Positions 34,118-41,843 of a stretch of DNA of 64,000 nt are shown here, in pieces (the first letter of the stretch is position 1; the number at the start of each line of letters is the position of its first letter). Under the pieces are notes generated by a model. The model worked only from the letters and a program-made list of their open reading frames with translations, did no database searches and was not told where the DNA came from. This DNA is from an uncultured Roseburia sp. (GTDB taxonomy: Bacteria; Bacillota; Clostridia; Lachnospirales; Lachnospiraceae), in assembly GCA_947383215.1 (NCBI GenBank), contig CANDCP010000011.1:1-64000 (forward strand), given 5' to 3'. The translations under genes were made by a program, and so were the position numbers.

Positions 34118-34885
34118 TTACTCCTCATAAACCTTTTTGGCAAATTTTCCTTTTTCACTGAGCACAAAGATACATACGCCAAGCAAAAAGATAAAGACAG
34201 AAATAATCTGCGAAGTTGACAAAAATCCAATACTTCCCCGGTAATCGTCTCTCAGAAATTCTATAAAAAATCTTCCAAAACTATATAGGAGCAAATACAT
34301 TGCGGCAATTTTTCCGTCTTTTCGTTTTTTCTTTGCATATGCCATCATAAGGAATGCAAACAGAAAATCGCCCGCGCTTGACAAAAGCTGAGTCGGCATC
34401 AGTCTTACGCCGTTTGGAGCTATTTTAGAATTTTTAAAAATAATACCTATCGGAAGCTCTGTCTCTCTTCCGTAGCAGCACCCTGCAAAAAAACACCCGA
34501 TCCGGCCAAACCCTTGCGCCAACGCGACCTGAGGCATAACCAAGTCAAAATATTCCATAAAATGCACTTTCTTTTTTCTGCAATAGACATAGCTGGCCGA
34601 TACGCCTCCAATAATTCCCCCGTATACAACATATCCAAATCCAAAATCCCATAAAATAGACGGATCGTTTACTATATTTGGAAGTTCAACAATATAATAG
34701 AGAACTCTGGCTCCAATTAATCCTCCAAGAACCGAACACCAGAAAATTCCAAACAATATATCCGTATTAAGCCCTTTTTTCTTTGCACGGTAATCGCTTA
34801 CAAAATAAGCGCTGATAAATCCGATTCCCATCATCAGCCCATATAAATAGATTGTCACCGGTCCAATCTGAATCTCATTTAACAT
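34118..34885 (-). CDS. lgt: Prolipoprotein diacylglyceryl transferase
   Basis: Transfers diacylglycerol from phosphatidylglycerol to the lipobox Cys of prolipoproteins; several lipoprotein genes lie in this window. The membrane protein has about seven helices, the family motif around GGVSASYVYCRKKK, AQGFGRIGCFFAGCCYGRET (Lgt signature) and PTQLLSSAGDFLFAFL, then RDDYRG. Two starts have been considered. ATG 34885 (255 aa) gives the usual short N-terminus (MLNEIQIGPVTIYLYG) but has no ribosome binding site. ATG 34945 also has none. A GGAGG at 34922..34918 is ideally placed for an in-frame ATT at 34909. Confidence 0.93.
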   Translation of the reverse strand: MLNEIQIGPVTIYLYGLMMGIGFISAYFVSDYRAKKKGLNTDILFGIFWCSVLGGLIGARVLYYIVELPNIVNDPSILWDFGFGYVVYGGIIGGVSASYVYCRKKKVHFMEYFDLVMPQVALAQGFGRIGCFFAGCCYGRETELPIGIIFKNSKIAPNGVRLMPTQLLSSAGDFLFAFLMMAYAKKKRKDGKIAAMYLLLYSFGRFFIEFLRDDYRGSIGFLSTSQIISVFIFLLGVCIFVLSEKGKFAKKVYEE

Positions 34886-34986
34886 AAATGTGTCGAAGCA
34901 ATTAACAATTGCTTCTTCCTCCTTTTTTATAAAAAAACTTATCATTAATACTATAATAGAAAATTCTAATATTGTAAACTTGCTTC

Positions 34987-35026
34987 TCAGTCAAAAATAT
35001 AAATGTTATGTCATATTTTTGACTGA
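34987..35026. repeat. 14-base perfect inverted repeat upstream of lgt
   Basis: TCAGTCAAAAATAT (34987-35000) and ATATTTTTGACTGA (35013-35026) with a 12-base loop. There is no T-run on either side, so it is not an ordinary terminator. It lies about 100 bases before the lgt coding region and could be an operator or a leader hairpin. The rest of 34946-35190 shows no gene that I can support. Confidence 0.6.
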
Positions 35027-35190
35027 AATGAATAAAATGAAAAGAGAATAAAAATGAGTTTGCCTATAATGAACATGAGTCAAAAGCTTCTTCTTATTTT
35101 ATATAAAAAACCAAAGCTGCACCGAAAACTATGCAATCTCGGAAATTCATTCAGAGAAATAAGCAAATGTTTAAAAATGAAATAAAAAAA

Positions 35191-35226
35191 CACCGCCCCC
35201 ATGACCTAATGTCATAAAAACAGTGC
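35191..35226 (-). terminator. Terminator behind tRNA-Lys
   Basis: On the minus strand CACTG, spacer, ATGACATTAGGTCAT hairpin, spacer and CGGTG form a two-part stem followed by TTTTTTT at 35190..35184. It starts about 8 bases after the tRNA 3' end. Confidence 0.7.
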
Positions 35227-35233
35227 TTTAGAA

Positions 35234-35306
35234 TGCGCCGCCAGGGGTTCGAACCCTGGACACCCTGATTAAGAGTCAGGTGCTCTGCCAGCTGAGCTAG
35301 CGGCGC
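35234..35306 (-). tRNA. tRNA-Lys (anticodon CTT)
   Basis: On the minus strand the acceptor arms are GCGCCGC and GCGGCGC, the D arm GCTCAGCTGGCAGAGC, the anticodon arm CCTGA-CTCTTAA-TCAGG with anticodon CTT, and the T arm CCAGG-GTTCGAA-CCCTGG-like pairing. The discriminator is A and CCA is not encoded. It reads the minor Lys codon AAG. Confidence 0.95.
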
Positions 35307-35400
35307 TTTTTCTTTAACGCAAGAATTATTATAATATATATATTCATAAATTGCAAGCATTTTTTATGATTTTTTTATTTTTTTGATTAATATCTTAAAT

Positions 35401-36558
35401 TTACATACTTGCAAGTAAAGCTGCAATCTCGTCCGGCGACATTACTTTATTTGGATTCGACAGATCTAATTCCGGCGCTTTTATCTCCTTAGGAGCTTCT
35501 TTTTCTTCCTCTGTCTCGTCCGGTTTTTCCGCTTCTTCTACTTCCTGTGCTTCTTCCGGTTGTATCTCTTCCGGCTCCTGTATCTCTTCTGTTTTCTCCG
35601 CTGCCTGTTCCTGTATCTCAGCCGGTTCCATCGATACGTCATCATTGTCTGTAAACGAATCACTCAGCAATTCTTCAACCGGCTCTTCCTCCAGACCGGC
35701 AAACAAATCATTTTCCGAATCTAAGACAAAGTCATCCTCTGAATCTATAACCGGCTCCTCGTCTTCAAACACTCCAATCTCCGGTTCAGTCTCTTCTATA
35801 TGCTCCGGTTCCTCATTGACGTCAATCATAACCTCGTCGTTAAAATCCGAAGATACGTCCAGATTTTCAATATCGTTCAATTCTCCAATTGACGGTTCTT
35901 CTTCGTTAAAATTTGATACCGGCTCAAAATTGTTTCCGGATTGACGCGGCAGACTGACAGACTGAAGAATCTGATTCTTAACGGACAATTCCAATTCTCT
36001 CATTTTTGCCGTTATTTCTTTATTGGCCTGATCTATCATGAGACGCTGCTGCTGCAAAAGCCTATCATTATTTGAAACGATCATGTCTTCAAAAGAAGAA
36101 ATCTTATCAATCATTTTCTCATTCGAATTCATCAGGGCATCCGTATTTTCTTTATTCCGGCTGATATTAACTTTTGCGATCGCTTTCTGCGCCGCGATAA
36201 TTTCTTCTGTCGGCGTCTTTGTATTATCCTCTAAGAACGCAAGGCGGTCGTTGAACTCTTCAAAATTTTTTTTCAGGAGTATATAAGTCGCTTTTTCCGA
36301 ATTAAAAATATTGTCAAGCTCGTCCAACAGATTTTGTTCTTTTTCATAATTTACCTGAATAACCGAAATGACAAGAATATAAATTACCGCAATCAACAAA
36401 ACCGTTACAGCTACAAGGCCTTCAAAGTATTCATAAGAATTGATCATCATGTATATTTCTGCCAAAAACAGAACGAATGCAATCATTGCTGAAAAGGCAA
36501 TTCGAATCTTCCCCGTATTCTTTTTGCCATGCGCCTTGTTAGAATCTTTTTTTTCCAT
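35401..36558 (-). CDS. Two-TM coiled-coil membrane protein with acidic tail and FliM-like C-terminal peptide
   Basis: A 385-residue protein of unknown function. It has two transmembrane helices (about 19-41 and 46-68), a cytoplasmic coiled coil (70-200), then an extremely acidic low-complexity region rich in Glu/Asp/Pro (215-360). It ends in SNPNKVMSPDEIAALLASM. The last 14 residues resemble the LSQxEIDALL peptide at the N-terminus of FliM/FliY, which binds CheY-P. I recall similar tails on other Lachnospiraceae proteins. AAGGAGG precedes the ATG. It lies between two tRNA genes with no flagellar or chemotaxis gene nearby. Confidence 0.75.
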   Translation of the reverse strand: MEKKDSNKAHGKKNTGKIRIAFSAMIAFVLFLAEIYMMINSYEYFEGLVAVTVLLIAVIYILVISVIQVNYEKEQNLLDELDNIFNSEKATYILLKKNFEEFNDRLAFLEDNTKTPTEEIIAAQKAIAKVNISRNKENTDALMNSNEKMIDKISSFEDMIVSNNDRLLQQQRLMIDQANKEITAKMRELELSVKNQILQSVSLPRQSGNNFEPVSNFNEEEPSIGELNDIENLDVSSDFNDEVMIDVNEEPEHIEETEPEIGVFEDEEPVIDSEDDFVLDSENDLFAGLEEEPVEELLSDSFTDNDDVSMEPAEIQEQAAEKTEEIQEPEEIQPEEAQEVEEAEKPDETEEEKEAPKEIKAPELDLSNPNKVMSPDEIAALLASM

Positions 36559-36594
36559 TGTAACATCCTCCTTGATTTCGGTATATCCATATAA

Positions 36595-36668
36595 TGCATC
36601 TAACTGGATTCGAACCAGCGGCCTACCGCTTAGGAGGCGGTCGCTCTATCCTGCTGAGCTATAGATGC
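36595..36668 (-). tRNA. tRNA-Arg (anticodon CCT)
   Basis: On the minus strand GCATCTA pairs with TAGATGC; the D arm is GCTCAGCAGGATAGAGC, the anticodon arm ACCGC-CTCCTAA-GCGGT with anticodon CCT, and the T arm contains GGTTCGAATCC. Discriminator A, no encoded CCA. It sits 6 bases behind the DUF3881 gene and 37 bases ahead of the next gene, so it is probably processed from an mRNA-tRNA transcript. Confidence 0.95.
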
Positions 36669-36674
36669 AAAAAA

Positions 36675-37550
36675 TTACTCCTTAAAATTCAGATATCCCT
36701 GCATCCAAATATTTCCTTTGAATCGTCTTCCCACAGAAGGCTCCCCTAAAAGATCTTCGGAATTAATACAGATATCATAAACCAGGTCGTTGCAGTCAAT
36801 CGTCATAATATAGACTTTTTGACCGGTCAATCTATTTATAACAGTATCGCAGTCCAGGATAATTCCCAAAATAGAATACTGATCGCTTTCAACGCCATAT
36901 GGCATAAAATACGTATCTACAATGCTGAGAACATCTTCACGCTCTACTCTCTTTGTAATCATAGAATACAGATCAATATCTTCAAGCGTAAGATTTTCAA
37001 TCGCGTCTTCATCCCCCTCTCTCGCCGCAGCAATTAAATAATTTCTGTTCTGACTGTTTTTCTCTGTCTTGCGCACCTGCCTCTCATCTTTGCTGATTGG
37101 AAGAAGAATTTTTCCATTTAAAGAGAGAGCGGACAATGTTGTAGAAATGCCGTACATTTGATTCTTCAATTTCTTTTCCAAAAGAAATTCTGAAATGTTC
37201 TGAAGATAAAAGATCAGGGTAACGCCCAGTTTTAACTCATCACATATTCCGGCATATGATTCTTTTTCAATATGTTTCTCAATATCTACATTCTCATATG
37301 TGGTGACTTCTCTTCCGATAAAGTAAGGGACGTAGTATTCTGCCCGGAAAGATTCATTTTTGTGATATTCCCCGCACACATAAATTCCAAATGAATCGCT
37401 GAAAGATTTTGTGTAAATTGCAAAATCCTGATTCTTTGAATCCTTTGCGATATCAAATTGATCCGGATGATTTACAATGTCACTTACTAACTTATCTATT
37501 TCTTTCTTATTCATATCGTGGAATCCGATTGCCCTTAAATAACTGTGCAT
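36675..37550 (-). CDS. DUF3881 family protein
   Basis: A 291-residue soluble protein I recognise as DUF3881, known mainly from Lachnospiraceae and without assigned function. Landmarks are the N-terminus MHSYLRAIGFHDMNKKEIDK, the FAIYTKSFSDSFGIYVCGEY strand region and a C-terminal EPSVGRRFKGNIWMQGYLNF. GGGGAGG precedes the ATG. Position beside tRNA-Arg and between the acidic membrane protein and DUF4446 supports a conserved origin-proximal family cluster. Confidence 0.82.
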   Translation of the reverse strand: MHSYLRAIGFHDMNKKEIDKLVSDIVNHPDQFDIAKDSKNQDFAIYTKSFSDSFGIYVCGEYHKNESFRAEYYVPYFIGREVTTYENVDIEKHIEKESYAGICDELKLGVTLIFYLQNISEFLLEKKLKNQMYGISTTLSALSLNGKILLPISKDERQVRKTEKNSQNRNYLIAAAREGDEDAIENLTLEDIDLYSMITKRVEREDVLSIVDTYFMPYGVESDQYSILGIILDCDTVINRLTGQKVYIMTIDCNDLVYDICINSEDLLGEPSVGRRFKGNIWMQGYLNFKE

Positions 37551-37648
37551 TTTACTACCTCCCCTCTGCTTAGAATTTCTCTCTGTCCTCTATTATATAA
37601 TAGGTGAATTATTTTTGCAATTTTATATTTAAAATTTCTATAAAAAAC

Positions 37649-38152
37649 TTACACATCCGCAGATCCTTTTGCCATTTCAAGCGCTTCCTTTTCTTCGTCG
37701 GCAAGAGCGATTATAGAATTGCCGTCAATGATCTCTTTTATATAAGTATAACATCCCTCTCTGCTGTGCATGGCGTTGATAATAAATCCGTCATTTTTTT
37801 CATTCAGCATGGCAATAGAAAAACTTAATTTTCCTCCCATTTCATGAAACGCGTCGTATTTTATAATTCCCATCTTCTGATATGTAAACTGCATCGTTTT
37901 AAATATCTTTTCAATATTTCTTTGATTTCTGCTGTTTGATTCAATCAATGAATCAATTTGATCAAGGCGCTTTGACAATATCTCTTCCAATGACTTTGCA
38001 TTCTTTCCGTCCATAAAAACAATATATCTTTTCTTTAATTTCTTCATCTGGACAATATTTATAATTGTAAGTATCATCAAAAGAAAAACAAGCGCTGCCA
38101 GTCCGATTACGATATAGTCTAATTCTATTCCAAAATACTCTGATATACTCAT
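37649..38152 (-). CDS. DUF4446 family membrane protein
   Basis: A 167-residue protein with one N-terminal transmembrane helix (about 13-34, IVIGLAALVFLLMILTIINI), a helical stretch (40-95), and a conserved C-terminal beta domain (GIIKYDAFHEMGGKLSFSIA, then NGFIINAMHSREGCYTYIKE-like strands). It is the DUF4446 family, commonly found just behind parB in clostridia, without known function. Start ATG follows GAGGAAA, 33 bases after parB. Confidence 0.88.
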   Translation of the reverse strand: MSISEYFGIELDYIVIGLAALVFLLMILTIINIVQMKKLKKRYIVFMDGKNAKSLEEILSKRLDQIDSLIESNSRNQRNIEKIFKTMQFTYQKMGIIKYDAFHEMGGKLSFSIAMLNEKNDGFIINAMHSREGCYTYIKEIIDGNSIIALADEEKEALEMAKGSADV

Positions 38153-38185
38153 TTTATTTCCTCTTTCATTTTAAGAACGAATGTT

Positions 38186-39079
38186 CTATTTTTTGATTGT
38201 CTGTAAAAGTTCATAAATCCGATTCAGTTCCTGTGGAGAATAGTATTCTATTTCTATTTTTCCTTTTTTAGAATCTTTCTGATGAATAACTACTTTTGTG
38301 CCAAGAATCGCCTTCATATTTTCCTCTGCTTCCTGATAAACCGCATCTAACTTTATTTTTTCCGCATCATCTTCTTTTGCCGCAGATTCCTTCCCATTTT
38401 GCATTTTCTTCATAAGTTTCTCGGTCTCTCGCACAGACAATTTTTCATCAAAAATTTTCTGGGCAACGGCATATTGTTTTTCTGCATCGTCAATTGAGAG
38501 GAGAGCCCTGGCATGTCCGGTTGTAATCATATCGTCAATTACCATCTGCTGAACTTTATCGGTTAATTTTAAAAGACGCATAGAATTTGTAACTGCAGTC
38601 CGACTCTTTGATACGCGCTCCGCAATTTCATCTTGCTTTAAATGAAACTCATTTAACAATCGTTTATATGCAACCGCCTCTTCAATCGGATTTAAATTTT
38701 CTCTCTGAATATTTTCAATCAGAGATATTTCTACAATTTCCTGCTCTGTTAAATTTTTAATGATAACGGGAACCTTTTTCAATCCGGCCAGTTTTGCAGC
38801 GCGCCATCTTCTCTCTCCCGCAATAATCTCATAATATTCTTTTTTATCCTGAACAATAAGCGGTTGCAAGACGCCAAATTGTTTTATTGATTCTGATAAT
38901 TCCAATAATGCGTCTTCATCAAATGTCTTTCTTGGCTGTTCCTTGTTTGGTTCCACTTTTAAAATAGGAACTAAAACCTCATTTTTTTCAGCGCCTGAGT
39001 TTTCGGATGAAGTCTCCGCATCTCTATTTGGAATTAAAGAATCAAGTCCCTTTCCCAATCCACCTTTCTTTACCGCCAT
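38186..39079 (-). CDS. parB: Chromosome-partitioning protein ParB (Spo0J)
   Basis: CTP-dependent DNA clamp that loads at parS and recruits SMC for origin segregation. The 297 residues show box I IVQDKKEYYEIIAGERRWRA, the GERRWRAAKLAG CTP-binding motif with ENIQRENLNPIEEA after it, a central helix-turn-helix (DEIAERVSKSRTAVTNSMR) and a C-terminal dimerisation domain (KGKIEIEYYSPQELNRIY). GGGAGGATG precedes the ATG, which directly follows the parA stop. Two parS sites lie about 1 kb upstream at 40003 and 40048. Confidence 0.97.
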   Translation of the reverse strand: MAVKKGGLGKGLDSLIPNRDAETSSENSGAEKNEVLVPILKVEPNKEQPRKTFDEDALLELSESIKQFGVLQPLIVQDKKEYYEIIAGERRWRAAKLAGLKKVPVIIKNLTEQEIVEISLIENIQRENLNPIEEAVAYKRLLNEFHLKQDEIAERVSKSRTAVTNSMRLLKLTDKVQQMVIDDMITTGHARALLSIDDAEKQYAVAQKIFDEKLSVRETEKLMKKMQNGKESAAKEDDAEKIKLDAVYQEAEENMKAILGTKVVIHQKDSKKGKIEIEYYSPQELNRIYELLQTIKK

Positions 39080-39847
39080 TTATACATCCTCCCTGCCGAC
39101 TACTTCTTTTGCTAACAAACGATAACTCTCTGCTCCGGCTGATCTGCTGTCGTATAAATTAATCGGAAGTCCATGACTTGGCGCTTCGGCTAAACGAACA
39201 TTTCTTGGAATAATTGTTTTATAAATTGTTGTATTTAAATTATTTTTAACGTTGTCAACAACCTCATTTGATAAATTTGTTCTCGAGTCATACATCGTAA
39301 AGACAACGCCCTCCATCTTCAGATTCGGATTCAGTCTCTCCTGAACCAGGTCAATTGTATGGATCAACTGACTGATTCCCTCCAAAGCATAATACTCACA
39401 TTGAATCGGAACAAGAATCGTATCTGCCGTCGTCATTGCGTTGACCGTCAGCATATTAAGCGACGGAGGACAATCAATAATAACATATTCAAAATCATCA
39501 CGAATATAGTCAATCGCATTTTTCAGTATATACTCTTTATTATTAATTCCAAGCAATTCTATCTCCGCACCCGCAAGATTGACATTAGAAGGAATTAATT
39601 GCAAATTCTCAATTTCTGTTTTATGTATGCTCTGTTTTACAGTACACTCGTCCAACATCAATTCATAAACGGTATTATCCATTTCACTCTTATCCATCCC
39701 TAATCCACTCGTTGTATTTCCCTGTGGATCTAAGTCAATTACAAGTACTTTTTTTCCTAATTCTGCAAGACATGATGATAAATTAATTGAAGTGGTAGTT
39801 TTTCCGACTCCGCCTTTCTGGTTTGCTATCGCGATAATTCTTCCCAT
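39080..39847 (-). CDS. parA: Chromosome-partitioning ATPase ParA (Soj)
   Basis: Deviant Walker ATPase that drives ParB-origin positioning and in Bacillus controls DnaA. The 255 residues begin with the deviant Walker A motif ANQKGGVGKTTTSINLSSCL, then VIDLDPQGNTTSGLG (Walker A'), VIIDCPPSLNMLTVNAM (Walker B) and the DNA-binding basic C-terminal region. It has no N-terminal HTH, so it is of the chromosomal Soj type. AAAGGAA precedes the ATG; a 190-base gap holding a parS site precedes it. Confidence 0.97.
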   Translation of the reverse strand: MGRIIAIANQKGGVGKTTTSINLSSCLAELGKKVLVIDLDPQGNTTSGLGMDKSEMDNTVYELMLDECTVKQSIHKTEIENLQLIPSNVNLAGAEIELLGINNKEYILKNAIDYIRDDFEYVIIDCPPSLNMLTVNAMTTADTILVPIQCEYYALEGISQLIHTIDLVQERLNPNLKMEGVVFTMYDSRTNLSNEVVDNVKNNLNTTIYKTIIPRNVRLAEAPSHGLPINLYDSRSAGAESYRLLAKEVVGREDV

Positions 39848-40002
39848 TATTTTTTCCTTTCTGGTAAAACAAAATCTATTTCAGATTTCTTTTTATAACT
39901 TGCATATCAATTATTATAACACAATATTCATCTTAAAAACATAGTAAAATTTACAATTTCACTCCTCATAATTATATTTTTATAGCAAATAATCAGCAAC
40001 AA

Positions 40003-40018
40003 TGTTTCACGTGAAACA
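40003..40018. promoter_or_regulatory. parS site 1
   Basis: TGTTTCACGTGAAACA is the exact ParB/Spo0J target palindrome. Here it is extended to a 26-base palindrome by AACAA/TTGTT. It lies between parA and the coiled-coil gene. Confidence 0.95.
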
Positions 40019-40041
40019 TTGTTATTTTTTCAGATAAATTT

Positions 40042-40605
40042 TTATAATGTTTCACGTGAAACATCCCTGTTTTTTTCATTCAAAGACATTTTCATTCTTT
40101 CTATTCCATCTTTTAATTGAGGAAGATAATTTTCCATTTCAATTTTTGAACGATTTCTATCTATTTCCATATAAGAAACAGCCGACTCTATTTTGACGAT
40201 TATCTCTTCCATTTTCTCTACTTCATCACTGAAATACTTATTTTTCTCAGCAATATATAATTCCTTTTCTCTTTCCATTTCAATTTTTTTCCTTTGAATG
40301 TAGTCGACAATCTCATCAATTTCTTTTTGTCTGTTTGCATTTATTTGAAAATCATTTCTATTCTTACTGATTTTAATATCTATTTCTCTCTTCTCTTCCT
40401 TTAGTTCCCGTAACTTATTGACATTTTCCATATAATTTGTTCTTGGCGTAAATGTATTATAATTTGAATCCGACTCTCCTTCCAATATCTCTGCAAATCT
40501 ATCAATCTCCAATATACGATTTTGCAATTTTAAAAACTCTCTCTCTAACATATCTCTTTCATCAAACAATTCCTTTTTTACTTTTTCTAAATAAGATTTT
40601 ATCAT
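40042..40605 (-). CDS. Coiled-coil protein upstream of parA, with parS in its 3' end
   Basis: A 187-residue protein that is almost entirely helical and charged (KELFDERDMLEREFLKLQNR, EIVDYIQRKKIEMEREKELY), with heptad-like spacing and no membrane segment. I recognise no family. The start at ATG 40605 has GAGG 6 bases ahead; a 12-residue extension has no site. Its last codons read DVSRETL and stop, and the DNA coding VSRET is the second parS site. A structural or segregation-linked role would suit its place next to parAB but is only inference. Confidence 0.72.
   Translation of the reverse strand: MIKSYLEKVKKELFDERDMLEREFLKLQNRILEIDRFAEILEGESDSNYNTFTPRTNYMENVNKLRELKEEKREIDIKISKNRNDFQINANRQKEIDEIVDYIQRKKIEMEREKELYIAEKNKYFSDEVEKMEEIIVKIESAVSYMEIDRNRSKIEMENYLPQLKDGIERMKMSLNEKNRDVSRETL
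40048..40063. promoter_or_regulatory. parS site 2 (inside coding sequence)
   Basis: A second exact TGTTTCACGTGAAACA, 45 bases start-to-start from site 1. It forms the last sense codons before the stop of the coiled-coil gene. In many Firmicutes parS sites fall inside coding sequences. Confidence 0.95.
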
Positions 40606-40725
40606 TATTTTCCTCATTTCTTTTTGTCGAATATCAACCACAGCAATTATTTCTTTGATTATATCATATATTAATCACTTTTATAAAATATAAATCAAAA
40701 TTCAGATAAAAATTTTATTTTTTAT

Positions 40726-40754
40726 TTGTAAAGAGATGTAGAATTGTTTATAAT
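40726..40754 (+). promoter_or_regulatory. Promoter of the alpha/beta-hydrolase-like gene
   Basis: TTGTAA (40726-40731), a 17-base spacer and TATAAT (40749-40754) on the plus strand. Transcription would start near 40761, about 50 bases before the ATG at 40813. Confidence 0.75.
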
Positions 40755-40812
40755 AAAAATAGTAAATACTTTTCAGAGATATTCATCATCTTCATATTAC
40801 GGAGGAAATCAT

Positions 40813-41760
40813 ATGAATAAAAAAGCAAAAAAATTGATAGTATGTTCAACATGCGCCACACTTGGAATCTATTGTGCAAATAAAATTTTAAATTATACTG
40901 CAACAGTTAGAAATCTTTTATACAATCCAAACGGTGAATATTATAATTGGAAAAACGGAAAAATATTTTATACGGTAAGCGGAGCAGGATCGCCGGTTCT
41001 TCTCATTCACGATCTTCACCCGGCAAGCTCATCCGTAGAATGGACAAAAGTATTAAAGAAATTAGAAAAAAAATATACGGTTTATACCATTGACCTGTTA
41101 GGCTGCGGACGATCAGAAAAACCTAACATCACATACACAAATTATCTGTTTGTTCAACTATTAAATGATTTTGTAAAAGACATTATAAAAGAAAAGACAG
41201 TCGTGGTATCCACAGGAAAATCTTCTTCTTTCTCCATCATGGCTGATATTATGGACGCAGACAACTATAAAAAAGTTATCGTAATCAACCCGGAAGATTT
41301 TTCTTCTCTCACAAAACAACCGACGAAAAAAGAACTTTCTTATAAACATATATTAGATTTACCAATTTTTGGAACTCTTCTGTACAATATAGAAATGAGT
41401 AAAAATCATATTTCAAAATTATTCCGCAACGAATATTATTTCAATAAATCATCAATATCCATAAAAACAGAGGACATGTATTTCGAATCCGCACATATCG
41501 GTGAGGAAAAAGGGCGTCATCTCCTGTCGAGCATACGCAGTAATTATACAAACGTTAACATCAGACATGCTATTCCAAAAATAAAAAACCTCTGCATGAT
41601 AACAAGCAAAGGCAGAGCAGATCATATAAAATCGACAGACGAATATACGAGATTAAATGACAGTATTGAAGCGGCATCTATATCAAAATCAAAGTACCTT
41701 CCTCAGTTAGAGGTTCCGGATAAGTTCTTTGAAGTTCTAAATATGCTTATAGAAAAATAA
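40813..41760 (+). CDS. Membrane-anchored alpha/beta-hydrolase-fold protein, active site incomplete
   Basis: A 315-residue protein, ATG at 40813 behind GGAGG. It has an N-terminal hydrophobic anchor (KLIVCSTCATLGIYCANKIL). The fold is shown by GAGSPVLLIHDLHPAS (oxyanion strand), TIDLLGCGRSEKP, and a nucleophile-elbow position VVSTGKSSSFSIM, where GxSxG is GKSSS. At the C-terminus, where GHxPHxExPexF would supply the catalytic His, the sequence is KSKYLPQLEVPDKFF with no His. It is head-on to the fork with its own promoter and terminator. Enzyme activity is doubtful. Confidence 0.72.
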   Translation: MNKKAKKLIVCSTCATLGIYCANKILNYTATVRNLLYNPNGEYYNWKNGKIFYTVSGAGSPVLLIHDLHPASSSVEWTKVLKKLEKKYTVYTIDLLGCGRSEKPNITYTNYLFVQLLNDFVKDIIKEKTVVVSTGKSSSFSIMADIMDADNYKKVIVINPEDFSSLTKQPTKKELSYKHILDLPIFGTLLYNIEMSKNHISKLFRNEYYFNKSSISIKTEDMYFESAHIGEEKGRHLLSSIRSNYTNVNIRHAIPKIKNLCMITSKGRADHIKSTDEYTRLNDSIEAASISKSKYLPQLEVPDKFFEVLNMLIEK

Positions 41761-41797
41761 TAATTTTTGCCGCTTGTATTTTTATAAAAAGGTATTT

Positions 41798-41840
41798 TTA
41801 TTGTCAAAAGGAGAATCAAAAAAACTCCTTTTGACAATAA
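41798..41840. terminator. Terminator between convergent genes
   Basis: TTATTGTCAAAAGGAG (41798-41813) and CTCCTTTTGACAATAA (41825-41840) form a perfect 16-base stem with an 11-base A-rich loop. The downstream T-run is short on both strands. Position between the convergent hydrolase-like gene and rsmG fits a shared terminator. Confidence 0.75.
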
Positions 41841-41843
41841 CTT

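Noticed and set aside
35055-35162. Plus-strand 35-codon frame between lgt and tRNA-Lys
   Set aside because: Weak ribosome binding site, no recognisable sequence and no clear promoter; not strong enough to call.
35151-35360. Minus-strand frame of 69 codons across tRNA-Lys
   Set aside because: Its core (PLAQLAEHLTLNQGVQGSNP) is the translation of the tRNA gene itself, a common false gene.
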